This document shows, piece by piece, positions 15,508 through 24,679 of a stretch of DNA of 42,716 nt. The position numbers and the translations under genes were made by a program. The stretch lies in the NCBI GenBank assembly GCA_905182655.1, contig CAJJCN010000025.1:1-42716 (forward strand), given 5' to 3'. How positions within the stretch are numbered: position 1 is the first letter of the stretch; each line of letters opens with the position of its first letter. This DNA is from Flammeovirgaceae bacterium UBA4465 (GTDB lineage Bacteria > Bacteroidota > Bacteroidia > Cytophagales > Cyclobacteriaceae). The notes under the pieces were generated by a model that made no database searches, had not been told where the DNA came from, and saw only the letters and a program-made list of their open reading frames with translations.

Positions 15508-18500
15508 TCAAGCTAATGCTCTCAGATCAACAGGGATGACTTTTGAGATACCTTGTTCGATCATGGTGATGCCATAGATAAGGTCGGTACTGGACATGGT
15601 CCGCTTGTTATGGGTAACGATAATGAATTGTGAATCATTTGAAAATTCACGAATAATCTGATTGAATTTATCAATATTGGCATCGTCCAAAGGGGCGTCT
15701 ACCTCATCAAAAATACAAAAAGGGGCGGGTTTAATCAAATATATTGCAAAGAGCAAAGCAGTAGCTGTCAAGGTCTTTTCACCACCAGATAATTGATTGA
15801 TGGTCAACGGTCGTTTCCCTTTTGGCTTGGCAATTATATCAATAGGGGACTCTAAAGGGTCATCTGGTCGTGCTAAATTCAAGTCACAATCATCCTCTTC
15901 AGTAAATAAAGTTCTAAACACTTTGATGAAATTCTTTTTAATACTTTCAAATGAGCTTAAAAAAGTTTCTTTGGCCACCACATCGATTTCTTCAATAGTG
16001 GAGAGCAAGGTATCCTTTGCCTTCAGGAGATCTTCTTTCTGTGTGGTGATGAAATTATGGCGTTCTTTAATTTCATCGTAAGCTTCCATAGCCATGGGAT
16101 TGATGGCTCCCATATTTTCAAGTTTTGTTTTAGAGATTTTCACTTGGTTATCAAGAGCATCAAATCCTAGCTTTTCATATTCAGGCTTTAGATCACTATC
16201 CTCTATGTTTTCCAAAACAACATCGAATTCAACCGACAAACGATCTTTAATTGAATTGAGATGAATTTTAGCATCACTCAGCTTTTCTCGCCATTCCATT
16301 AATAACTGATCTGCAGACTCTCGGTTGTGTTGAATTTCTTTGAGATTCTTTTCTTGTACTTCTATGTTTCCTCTATGCTGATAGTAGGCTTTCTCTACTT
16401 CACTTAAGGCCAATTCGTAGCTTTCTTTTTGGGCGTACATTTCTACAAGTTGGTCATCTTCTGTGACGGTATTACTTATTAAATGGTTTAGGTCTTTTTC
16501 ACTATTTCTGAGTTCTTCATGATCATTTTCAATACGTTTTGTGCTATTTTGAAATGATTCTTCTTTATATAGGATTTCTTGAGCGATGCGATCTACTTTG
16601 TTTTTTTCTTGATGATACTTGACATTCGCTTCATTGTAACCCGATGAGTCTGAAGCCAACAATTGATTTAGTTTTTCAACAGATATTTTCTGTTCATTAA
16701 CCGTCTGCTCCCACTTGATGAGACTTGTTTGTTGTTCCTTTTGCTTGGGCTGCAGGAGATTGAATTCTTCACGGATGACCTTTATCTGATTTTGGATATC
16801 TTCTTTTCTCGTGGTATTTGAGTTGAGTAAGTTGAAAAACTGTTCTTGACGAGTTTTAAAGGTAGCATAAGATTCATTTATTTTGTTTATTTCATCTTTT
16901 AAACCCTCTAATTCAACCAATTTATCTTTTAACTTGATCTGTTCAAATTCGTTTTGACTTTCAAGTAATTTTTGAGATAAAATTTGCTGTTGATGCTTTA
17001 ATTTTTTGATTTCAGCAGATAAGGTTTCTAGATTTTTGGCCCTACCAATTCTCTTGCCTTCAAAAAGGCCTACAGAACCACCGGAGATGCTGTAGGTTTT
17101 ATGAATGATTTTACCTGACTTTTCAATAAACACAAGTTCATCAGTCTCTTGGGGTTTATTGCCTTCATATATGTATACATTATGAAGCAAATACGTAATA
17201 AGCTTTGTGTATTTGACGTCATAATCAATCAGTTCAGTGGCGGATTGTAAACTATCAATGGGCAGGATGTCATGAGGTTTAAACGTTTCTAAGAGCTCGA
17301 TGATGAAAAAATTAGCTCTGCCTTTGTTCGCGTCATTAAGAAGCGCTATGGCATCGATAGCATCACCGGTTTTATCAAAGACATAATAGTTCATATAAGG
17401 CTCTAGAAAATTCTCTATACAAACCCTATAATCCTTGGGACAGGCAATTACATCTGAAAGCAGGGGAGTGCTTTTCCATTGACTCTTCTTCTTTAAAAAC
17501 TTAATGGCTTCTGGAAACCCTTCTAAGTTGTCAATCAGTGATTTGGTCAGACTGTATTCATTCTGTTTCGCATCCAAGCTTCTGTTGACCAAATTGAATT
17601 CATCCTTGAGAAGGTCAATTTTCCCAATCAATGATTTTTTCTTTTCATCTAAGGCCTTTTGTTCTTTAAACAAATGATCGAAGATCGTTTGTTTTTGCTC
17701 TTTTTCTAAAACGATTTCGTTGACTTTTGTTTCAAACTCCTGTAGACTGTTGTTGTGATCAGATGAATCGCTATTGGTTTTTTCAATCTCAACTTTAAGT
17801 GTATTTAATTGAATTTCTTTAATTTCTAAATTTTTGGAGTATTGAAAGACCGATTCACGTGCAGTTAAATAGTTTTGATTGCTTATATCCAATTGATCTT
17901 GTCCTTCTTGGGTAGCTTGTTTTTGAGACTCGAATTTTTCTTCTAGTAAATTTAATGATCCTAAATGGGCTTCTAAATCATTTTTTGCTGTTTCAAATGT
18001 CTTTTTCAAACCTTGAATGGCAAAAGAGGATCGATCAGCACTTTCCTGACCTTGATTAATTTGATTCTTTAGTTGGTCAATTTTATCTTGAAGAAAGCGC
18101 TGTCGAGCCACTTTAATTTTCTTTTCATTTTCATAAGATCGAATGCTGTGAACATGATCATTCAATGATTTTTGTTGAGTAGCCAGCACTTTTTCTTTGA
18201 GAATAAGATCGGACTTTAGTTTTTCTATGGCTGCTTCTTCTTTTAAAAGTTGTGTGTTTAAGGCTTGCTTTTTATCATTCTCAGCGGTTATCCGTTTTTG
18301 AGTATTATCAAAAGTTTCTTGTTGATTGAAAATCCCTTTACGAGCCATACTAATACTTAAAAGTCGATAATCTTCCTTTATTTCGTAGTATTTTTTTGCT
18401 TGCTTAGCCTGCCTCTCAAGAGATTTGAGATTTTTTTCGATTTCATAAAGGACGTCTTCAACGCGATCTAAATCGGCATCTGCATCATGTAACTTTTTTA

Positions 18501-19032
18501 ATGTTTCTTTTTTTCTTTTTTTAAATTTTGAAATACCAGCAGCTTCTTCAAACAAGCTTCGTCTGGAATGGTCTTTGTCATTAAGTAAATCATCAATCAT
18601 TTTTAATTCGATGATGGCATAGGAATTAGAGGCGATCCCGGTATCAAGAAATAAGTTGGTAATATCCTTAAGTCGACAGGTCACGCCGTTGAGTTGATAT
18701 TCACTCTCTCCCGACCGATAAAACCGTCTGCTGATGGTTACTTGCGCATATTCAGTGGGGAGTAAATTTTTAGTATTATTAAAGCTGATAGATACTTCGG
18801 CTAATTGAGTAGGTTTTCTTGTTTTGGTCCCATTAAAAATGATGTTATCCATTTTGTCAGATCTCAAAACTCTTGATTTTTGCTCGCCCAATACCCATCT
18901 AATGGCATCAACTACATTGGATTTACCACATCCATTTGGACCTACAATACCCGTAATTCCCTCATCGAAATTGATAACTACTTTATCTGCAAAGCTTTTA
19001 AAGCCTTTTATTTCTAATCGCGTTAATTGCAT
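15508..19032 (-). CDS. smc: Chromosome segregation ATPase SMC
   Basis: The 1174-residue condensin subunit folds back on itself so that its two ends form an ABC-type ATPase head. Walker A GPNGCGKSN lies at about 31-39 after the start signature LTRLEIKGFKSFADK; two long coiled coils (about 165-500 and 680-1000) flank the hinge (about 520-665). The C-terminal head has LSGGEKTLTATALLFAIY and the Walker B segment FCIFDEVDAPLDDANI near 1075-1120. I used the ATG at 19032 rather than the TTG at 19038, because it gives the canonical short leader. Single gene, divergent from a small TM protein. ScpA and ScpB are not in the window. Confidence 0.97.
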   Translation of the reverse strand: MQLTRLEIKGFKSFADKVVINFDEGITGIVGPNGCGKSNVVDAIRWVLGEQKSRVLRSDKMDNIIFNGTKTRKPTQLAEVSISFNNTKNLLPTEYAQVTISRRFYRSGESEYQLNGVTCRLKDITNLFLDTGIASNSYAIIELKMIDDLLNDKDHSRRSLFEEAAGISKFKKRKKETLKKLHDADADLDRVEDVLYEIEKNLKSLERQAKQAKKYYEIKEDYRLLSISMARKGIFNQQETFDNTQKRITAENDKKQALNTQLLKEEAAIEKLKSDLILKEKVLATQQKSLNDHVHSIRSYENEKKIKVARQRFLQDKIDQLKNQINQGQESADRSSFAIQGLKKTFETAKNDLEAHLGSLNLLEEKFESQKQATQEGQDQLDISNQNYLTARESVFQYSKNLEIKEIQLNTLKVEIEKTNSDSSDHNNSLQEFETKVNEIVLEKEQKQTIFDHLFKEQKALDEKKKSLIGKIDLLKDEFNLVNRSLDAKQNEYSLTKSLIDNLEGFPEAIKFLKKKSQWKSTPLLSDVIACPKDYRVCIENFLEPYMNYYVFDKTGDAIDAIALLNDANKGRANFFIIELLETFKPHDILPIDSLQSATELIDYDVKYTKLITYLLHNVYIYEGNKPQETDELVFIEKSGKIIHKTYSISGGSVGLFEGKRIGRAKNLETLSAEIKKLKHQQQILSQKLLESQNEFEQIKLKDKLVELEGLKDEINKINESYATFKTRQEQFFNLLNSNTTRKEDIQNQIKVIREEFNLLQPKQKEQQTSLIKWEQTVNEQKISVEKLNQLLASDSSGYNEANVKYHQEKNKVDRIAQEILYKEESFQNSTKRIENDHEELRNSEKDLNHLISNTVTEDDQLVEMYAQKESYELALSEVEKAYYQHRGNIEVQEKNLKEIQHNRESADQLLMEWREKLSDAKIHLNSIKDRLSVEFDVVLENIEDSDLKPEYEKLGFDALDNQVKISKTKLENMGAINPMAMEAYDEIKERHNFITTQKEDLLKAKDTLLSTIEEIDVVAKETFLSSFESIKKNFIKVFRTLFTEEDDCDLNLARPDDPLESPIDIIAKPKGKRPLTINQLSGGEKTLTATALLFAIYLIKPAPFCIFDEVDAPLDDANIDKFNQIIREFSNDSQFIIVTHNKRTMSSTDLIYGITMIEQGISKVIPVDLRALA

Positions 19033-19097
19033 AGGCAAAAATGATTACTGTTTTGGTGCCAAGCTAGTAAAATTAGAGTAATTTTAGATTTAATATT

Positions 19098-19592
19098 ATG
19101 GACAACATACAAAATTGGATATATCTTATTTTAGGTGCGTTATATTTTTTATCGAAGTTAAGAAAAAAGAATAAATCAGCAGCTCCCGAATCGGATAATC
19201 AAAGTAGTACAATGACAAAAAAAGTCAAAACATTCGAAGAATTACTGGGAGAGTTTACGGGTTTAAATACGCTAGAAAAGGAAGATGATAAGGAGAAAGA
19301 GAACATCGAAGATGGAACCAGTCCTTCTAAGGAAATCATCAATGAAGTAGCCGAAAAAGAACCTAACTCAAGTATGATGCCAGTGGTCGAGAAACCAATA
19401 GAGGCTTCAGAGCTGGCTTTCCCCAAAATTGCCCCACTACATAAAGGCAAGCATCTTCAAGAATTCGCATTAGAGGACCATCAGAAGCAATCTGACAAAA
19501 TCACTGCGCATGAAATCAGAACCCAACTTAAATCACCGTCGGGCATCAGAAAAGCCGTTATTTTAAGCGAAATACTTAAGAGAAAATATTAA
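19098..19592 (+). CDS. Small membrane-anchored protein, unknown
   Basis: A 164-residue protein with one N-terminal helix (about 4-20, NWIYLILGALYFLSKL), a Lys-rich step, and a long low-complexity acidic middle (about 60-110, many Glu, Lys and Ser). The C-terminus, IRKAVILSEILKRKY, is the most ordered part and resembles the end of a small conserved Bacteroidota protein; that is memory of a pattern, not a family call. It is divergent from smc and convergent with gltA. Function unknown; topology suggests a membrane tether whose tail is in the cytoplasm. Confidence 0.75.
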   Translation: MDNIQNWIYLILGALYFLSKLRKKNKSAAPESDNQSSTMTKKVKTFEELLGEFTGLNTLEKEDDKEKENIEDGTSPSKEIINEVAEKEPNSSMMPVVEKPIEASELAFPKIAPLHKGKHLQEFALEDHQKQSDKITAHEIRTQLKSPSGIRKAVILSEILKRKY

Positions 19593-19612
19593 CAGTAAGG
19601 TTTAAAGACTCA

Positions 19613-20899
19613 TTATCGTTGACTTAAAGGGACGTACTGTCTCTTCGTTTCTCCAGTATAAATCTGTCGGGGACGCCCAATAGGTTCTTGGTTTGTCCGC
19701 ATTTCTTGCCACTGAGCAATCCATCCGGGTAATCTACCTAGGGCAAACATTACTGTAAACATTTCAGTTGGTATCCCCAATGCCCGGTAGATGATTCCAG
19801 AATAAAAATCTACATTCGGATACAACTTTCTTTCAACAAAATAAGGATCCGCCAATGCTTTTTCTTCTAATCCTTTGGCAATATCTAAAATAGGATCTTG
19901 CACGCCAAGGGCAGTCAACACCTCATCAGCGGCTTTCTTGATGATTTTAGCTCTTGGATCAAAGTTCTTATACACTCGATGACCAAATCCCATCAATCGA
20001 AAAGGATCATTTTTGTCTTTGGCTTTATCCATCCATTTTTGAACGTTGCCACCATCTGCTTTTATGGATTCGAGCATATCTATGACCGCCTGATTGGCAC
20101 CCCCATGTAAAGGTCCCCACAAAGCATTGATGCCAGCTGAAATGGAGGCATACAAACTGGCTTGCGATGAACCTACGATGCGCACGGTAGAAGCAGAACA
20201 ATTCTGTTCATGATCTGCATGAAGAATCAATAACTTATCTAATGCTTTGGTAACCACTGGATTAATATCATACTGCATGGTAGGTAAAGCAAACATCATG
20301 TGAAGGAAGTTGCTACAATAATCTAAGTTGTTATTGGGATAATTAACCGGCTGCCCCATTTTTTTCTTATAGGACCAAGCTGCGAAAGTGGGCATTTTAG
20401 CCAATAGACGAATAATACTCAAGCTTATGGCCTCTGGGCTCTTTTCTAAACTTGTACTCTGTCGATAAAAAGCATTTAAAGCCGTAACCAATGAAGAGAG
20501 CACACCCATGGGGTGAGATGTTGACGGAAAACCATCTAATATGGTTTTAAAATCTTCGTGTACTAAGGTATGCTGTGTGGTAGCATTTTCGAATGCTTTG
20601 AGTTCTACAGCAGTAGGTAATTCTCCGTAAATCAATAAATAGGAGACTTCAGTAAAAGTGGAATGGTCTGCCAGTTGCTCAATGGGATAACCGCGATAGT
20701 TCAAAATCCCGGTTTCTCCATTTAAAAAAGTAATGGCACTTTTGGTAGATCCTGTGTTTTTGAACCCAGGATCAAGTGTTATGATCCCTGATTGACTTCT
20801 AAATTTACTTATGTCAATGGCTAATTCATTTTCTGTACCTCTTATGAGGGGTAGTTCATAGGTTTTACCATCTACAATTATTTGTGCAAATTCTGACAT
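19613..20899 (-). CDS. gltA: Citrate synthase
   Basis: Condenses acetyl-CoA and oxaloacetate to citrate; entry of the TCA cycle. The 428 residues are the normal length of the hexameric bacterial type. Active-site segments are LILHADHEQNCSAST (His), GPLHGGANQAV (His), GFGHRVYKNFDPRA and the catalytic Asp in YPNVDFYSGIIY. The N-terminal beta domain (about 5-60, with SGIITLDPGFKNTGS) is of the GltA type. It follows the prohibitin-like gene by only 26 bp on the same strand, so cotranscription is likely. Aconitase begins at the right end of the window and PEP carboxylase is 1 kb upstream, so oxaloacetate supply and consumption lie near one another. Confidence 0.96.
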   Translation of the reverse strand: MSEFAQIIVDGKTYELPLIRGTENELAIDISKFRSQSGIITLDPGFKNTGSTKSAITFLNGETGILNYRGYPIEQLADHSTFTEVSYLLIYGELPTAVELKAFENATTQHTLVHEDFKTILDGFPSTSHPMGVLSSLVTALNAFYRQSTSLEKSPEAISLSIIRLLAKMPTFAAWSYKKKMGQPVNYPNNNLDYCSNFLHMMFALPTMQYDINPVVTKALDKLLILHADHEQNCSASTVRIVGSSQASLYASISAGINALWGPLHGGANQAVIDMLESIKADGGNVQKWMDKAKDKNDPFRLMGFGHRVYKNFDPRAKIIKKAADEVLTALGVQDPILDIAKGLEEKALADPYFVERKLYPNVDFYSGIIYRALGIPTEMFTVMFALGRLPGWIAQWQEMRTNQEPIGRPRQIYTGETKRQYVPLSQR

Positions 20900-20925
20900 T
20901 CTAAATGTTGTATATTTTGATTGTA

Positions 20926-21753
20926 TTAATTATTTCCACCAAGGATGAGGGGTAAACCATCCTTGCCACTCCCAATAATAATGGTTTTAGCATTGGGAGA
21001 CTTTGATAGTTCGATGGTTGCTTCAATGCCTCTCATTTTCAATAGCTCATCCGTCAAGCTATTGTTGATGATTTTATTAGCTATTGCCTCACCTTCTGCT
21101 GCGATACGTTTTCTCTCTGCTTCACTTAATTCTTTATCCAGACGGAATTGATAGGCTAAAGCCTCTTGTTCTTGTTTTAATTTATTTTCTATAGCTTCTT
21201 TAATTTGTGCTGGGAGCGAAATAGATCGAATCAGTAAGGCCCTCATGACGATACTGTTTCCAGGTGCCGCTAAAACTTTTGCAGCTTCAGTTTTGATCGC
21301 ACTTTCAACCTCTGGGCGTTTAGTAGAATAAATTTCTTCGGCAGTGTACCTACCGGTCACTTGCCTAACTGTTGATCTCACTTCAGGGATAACCAAACGT
21401 CTGACGTAATCTCGCTGAAAGGTCTCATGAATTTCACCTATAGAATCATAAACAGGATGAAATCTTACCGTTACGTCGATGTTGATACTCAAGCCACTCT
21501 TATCCAGCACGTCCATAGTTTCCTCGATTTGATTCTCAGAAACATCATAAACATACACTTCATTCCAAGGCGCTTTCACATGAAATCCAGGTTCGAAAAT
21601 ATTATCTTTATCAAGTCCACCACTGAATTTTTTAAACATAACCGCTCTTTCGGTAGCTTGTATGGTAAAGAAGATACTATTTGAGATAGAAAAAAGGACC
21701 AGCACCGAAGCACCTAAAATTAACAAAAGGGGTAAATATTTTCGATTATCCAT
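20926..21753 (-). CDS. Prohibitin-like SPFH/Band 7 membrane protein
   Basis: A 275-residue protein: N-terminal helix (about 7-28), SPFH domain (about 30-195; FHVKAPWNEVYVYDV, IPEVRSTVRQVTGRYTAEEIYS) and a C-terminal coiled coil (about 180-235; EAIENKLKQEQEALAYQ, ERKRIAAEGEA). This order is that of prohibitins and bacterial Band 7 proteins, which form ring-shaped membrane scaffolds and often act with AAA proteases such as FtsH. It is first in a two-gene unit with gltA; why a membrane scaffold and citrate synthase share a transcript is not apparent. Not HflK/HflC: it lacks the paired gene. Confidence 0.88.
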   Translation of the reverse strand: MDNRKYLPLLLILGASVLVLFSISNSIFFTIQATERAVMFKKFSGGLDKDNIFEPGFHVKAPWNEVYVYDVSENQIEETMDVLDKSGLSINIDVTVRFHPVYDSIGEIHETFQRDYVRRLVIPEVRSTVRQVTGRYTAEEIYSTKRPEVESAIKTEAAKVLAAPGNSIVMRALLIRSISLPAQIKEAIENKLKQEQEALAYQFRLDKELSEAERKRIAAEGEAIANKIINNSLTDELLKMRGIEATIELSKSPNAKTIIIGSGKDGLPLILGGNN

Positions 21754-21877
21754 AAAGCGTTTTTTTATTTTGAACCGTAAATATAAGCGTCAAATATTTA
21801 GTCTGTGATAGATTCTTCGCTTTTCCTTGTTATTATTGTAGTTCACCCCATAATTTTATCATTTCCATTAAAAAAAC

Positions 21878-21898
21878 CGATCTAAATATCTTAGATCG
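21878..21898. repeat. 8-bp dyad in the ppc leader
   Basis: CGATCTAA (21878-21885), ATATC, TTAGATCG (21891-21898), perfect arms, ending 17 bp before the ppc ATG. On the minus strand the hairpin is followed by GG and a run of seven T, so it could stop antisense transcription from ppc before it reaches the prohibitin promoter. Alternatively it is a ppc operator or 5' hairpin. Confidence 0.45.
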
Positions 21899-21915
21899 TA
21901 AAAAAAAAATCATTT

Positions 21916-24672
21916 ATGAATGATATTTTCAATGCCGTACGGAATAAAATAGGTAAGCCTTACGACGACCTTTATTTTTTATTGACGGCACTAAAAGAAG
22001 TTTTAGAAGAGAATGGAGCGCTAGATATTGCCCAAGAGATTCCTTGGATCAATACGGAGCGAAAAGGAGATCACGAGTTTTCTTCAGAATATCTACAATT
22101 GTATTCATTGGTCTTCCAATTAATTAACATGGTCGAAATTAATGGGGCTGTTCAGAATCGACGTAGACAGGAGAGTAGGGATTTATCAGCGGTCAATGGA
22201 CTTTGGACTTCGAATATTAAAGAGCTTCATGCGCATGGGATTTCCAACGCCGAAATTATAGAAGGTGTCAAGCAAGTTTTCGTTGAGCCGGTACTCACCG
22301 CGCATCCTACTGAGGCAAAGCGGGCCACAGTATTGGAGCATAGAAGGGAGCTTTATCTAAAAATGGTTCAGCGAGAAAACTCAATGTACAATACACATGA
22401 GCTCGGTGAATTAAGACAAGAGATCAAACAAATTCTTTATCGTCTATGGAAAACAGGTGAGATTTATTTGGAAAAACCTGATGTTGCTTCTGAATTGAGA
22501 AATATCTCTCATTATTTGATCAACGTATTTCCAGATGTAATTTCCATCTTAGATAAGCGACTGGTTCGAGCCTGCAATGACCAAGGCTTCTTGCACAATG
22601 AAGTGTCAGAAAATTATGTGTTCCCGAAAATTAGGTTTGGTAATTGGGTAGGAGGAGACCGCGATGGTCATCCCTTGGTAACTAGCGCGGTCACACAAGA
22701 TACATTGTTGAAATTACGGCTCAATGCATTTGTTGTCATTAGAAGAAAATTATTAGACTTGGTTAAGAAGTTGAGTTTTGCCCATCCTTTGGAAGCATCG
22801 AGTGAAGCCTTGCAAGCCAGAATGAGTCAATTGAAGGGCGAGTTGATGGGATATGGTGAAGGAATTTTAGCGCGCAATAAAGGGGAGGTTTTTAGACAGT
22901 TTATCAGTTTGATGATCGCCAAGCTTCCTGTAGATACTAAGAGGGGTCACGCTACCGAATTATCCACCTCGTTAGGTGCGTATCTTCATTCTTCAGAATT
23001 GCTTTCTGATCTTAAAATATTACATCAAGAGTTGATTGAATTTGGAGCCCAATCTACGGCATACGATGAGGTAAACGCCACCTTGAGGATTGTTGAGATT
23101 TTTGGTTTTCATCTGGCCGCATTGGACATTCGTCAAAACAGCACTTTTCATGATCAAGCGATGGATGAGTTGTTAGAAGCCTCATTGGCAGAAAAGACCA
23201 ATTTTTCGGAATGGAATGAAAACGAACGACTTGAGTTCCTAAATAAGGAATTGCTTTCTGCTCGTTTATTTACGCATTCAAAAACTGTATTGAAAACGCA
23301 TGCTCAAAAAGTAATGGAATGTTATGGGGTCATTGCTATGCATACAGATAAGTATGGGATGAATTGCATAGGTTCTTTGATCGTAAGTATGACTCGGTCC
23401 TTGTCTGATTTATTGGTTGTATATGTACTTGCAAGAGAGGCAGGTCTTACGCAGATGACCCCAACAGGCTTGATTTCTAAAATCCCTGTAGTCCCCTTAT
23501 TTGAAACAATTGGTGATTTAGAGGTGGCACCTAAAATTCTGCAAGGATTCTTGGATCATCCCTTTACCAAAAGGACCTTAAGTGCTTTAAAGGAAGACGA
23601 AAGTGAGCCTGTTCAGCAAGTGATGGTGGGTTATAGCGATAGCAACAAAGATGGCGGCATTATGGCCAGTCAATGGAATTTATATAAAGCGCAATATAAT
23701 TTAAGTCAAGTGGGCGTAGATAATGGGGTAAGAATTCGGTATTTTCATGGAAAAGGCGGTTCGATCAGTCGAGGATCAGGGCCTACCCATTATTTCATTG
23801 ACGCCCTCCCTCATTCAGCATTGAAAGGAGATGTTAGATTGACTGAGCAAGGAGAAACCATCGCGCAGAAGTATGCCAATAAAGTGAATGCCGCGTATAA
23901 TCTAGAACTATTAGCAGCCAATGCATTGTCTAAAACTATTTTAGATAGACATTCTCCAAGGGTTTTCCATGCTCAAGCAGAGATTTTAGAACAATTGTCC
24001 GCAAATTCTCAAAAGACTTATGAAAAGATGATTAATGAATCAGGCTTCATGGATTTTTTCAGACAAGCTACGCCTATAGATGCCATCGAGACGAGTAAAA
24101 TCGGGTCAAGACCTGCCAAGAGAACTGGGGCTAATTCACTCTCAGATTTGAGAGCGATTCCGTGGGTTTTTTCATGGAGTCAATGCAGGTTCCATATGAC
24201 CAGTTGGTATGGGATTGGTACCGCACTAGATCAACTAAAAAGCGAATCTCCTGCTGATTACGATTTATTTAAATTGAAAATGAAAGATGATCCTTTCATA
24301 CGATATGTATTTACAAATATAGATACCAGTATCGCGGCTACAGATGAGAAAATCATGCTTAAATATGCTGATTTAGTGGAAAATAAAGGAATTAGAGAAA
24401 AATTCACACAGTTATTTTTAAGTGAATTGGCCCGTGTGAAGTATCATTTTGACGTATTGTTAGAAAAGAGCATTGAAGAACGGCGCGTAAACCATTATTA
24501 TTCAAATATGTTACGTGCCTCTTTAATGGACCCACTTCATGAGCGACAAATTAATCTATTAAAAAAATGGCGTAAAGAAAGGGTTCATGATGAAAAAAAG
24601 GCACAAAAAACACAAACAGAGATCATGCTTTCTATTAATGCCCTTGCGAGTGCTATGAGAAACACGGGTTGA
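21916..24672 (+). CDS. ppc: Phosphoenolpyruvate carboxylase
   Basis: Carboxylates PEP with bicarbonate to give oxaloacetate, the anaplerotic step that feeds gltA. At 918 residues it has the usual bacterial length. Signature 1, VLTAHPTEAKRATVLEHRR, has the catalytic His near residue 130; GGDRDGHP near 248, signature 2 GYSDSNKDGGIMASQWN near 570, FHGKGGSISRGSGPTH near 613, and GSRPAKR near 732 complete the active site. The chain ends SAMRNTG, the conserved C-terminal motif that reaches into the active centre, so the protein is complete. Single gene, divergent from the prohibitin gene and convergent with the acyl-CoA ligase (7 bp between stops). Confidence 0.96.
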   Translation: MNDIFNAVRNKIGKPYDDLYFLLTALKEVLEENGALDIAQEIPWINTERKGDHEFSSEYLQLYSLVFQLINMVEINGAVQNRRRQESRDLSAVNGLWTSNIKELHAHGISNAEIIEGVKQVFVEPVLTAHPTEAKRATVLEHRRELYLKMVQRENSMYNTHELGELRQEIKQILYRLWKTGEIYLEKPDVASELRNISHYLINVFPDVISILDKRLVRACNDQGFLHNEVSENYVFPKIRFGNWVGGDRDGHPLVTSAVTQDTLLKLRLNAFVVIRRKLLDLVKKLSFAHPLEASSEALQARMSQLKGELMGYGEGILARNKGEVFRQFISLMIAKLPVDTKRGHATELSTSLGAYLHSSELLSDLKILHQELIEFGAQSTAYDEVNATLRIVEIFGFHLAALDIRQNSTFHDQAMDELLEASLAEKTNFSEWNENERLEFLNKELLSARLFTHSKTVLKTHAQKVMECYGVIAMHTDKYGMNCIGSLIVSMTRSLSDLLVVYVLAREAGLTQMTPTGLISKIPVVPLFETIGDLEVAPKILQGFLDHPFTKRTLSALKEDESEPVQQVMVGYSDSNKDGGIMASQWNLYKAQYNLSQVGVDNGVRIRYFHGKGGSISRGSGPTHYFIDALPHSALKGDVRLTEQGETIAQKYANKVNAAYNLELLAANALSKTILDRHSPRVFHAQAEILEQLSANSQKTYEKMINESGFMDFFRQATPIDAIETSKIGSRPAKRTGANSLSDLRAIPWVFSWSQCRFHMTSWYGIGTALDQLKSESPADYDLFKLKMKDDPFIRYVFTNIDTSIAATDEKIMLKYADLVENKGIREKFTQLFLSELARVKYHFDVLLEKSIEERRVNHYYSNMLRASLMDPLHERQINLLKKWRKERVHDEKKAQKTQTEIMLSINALASAMRNTG

Positions 24673-24679
24673 TGATTTT

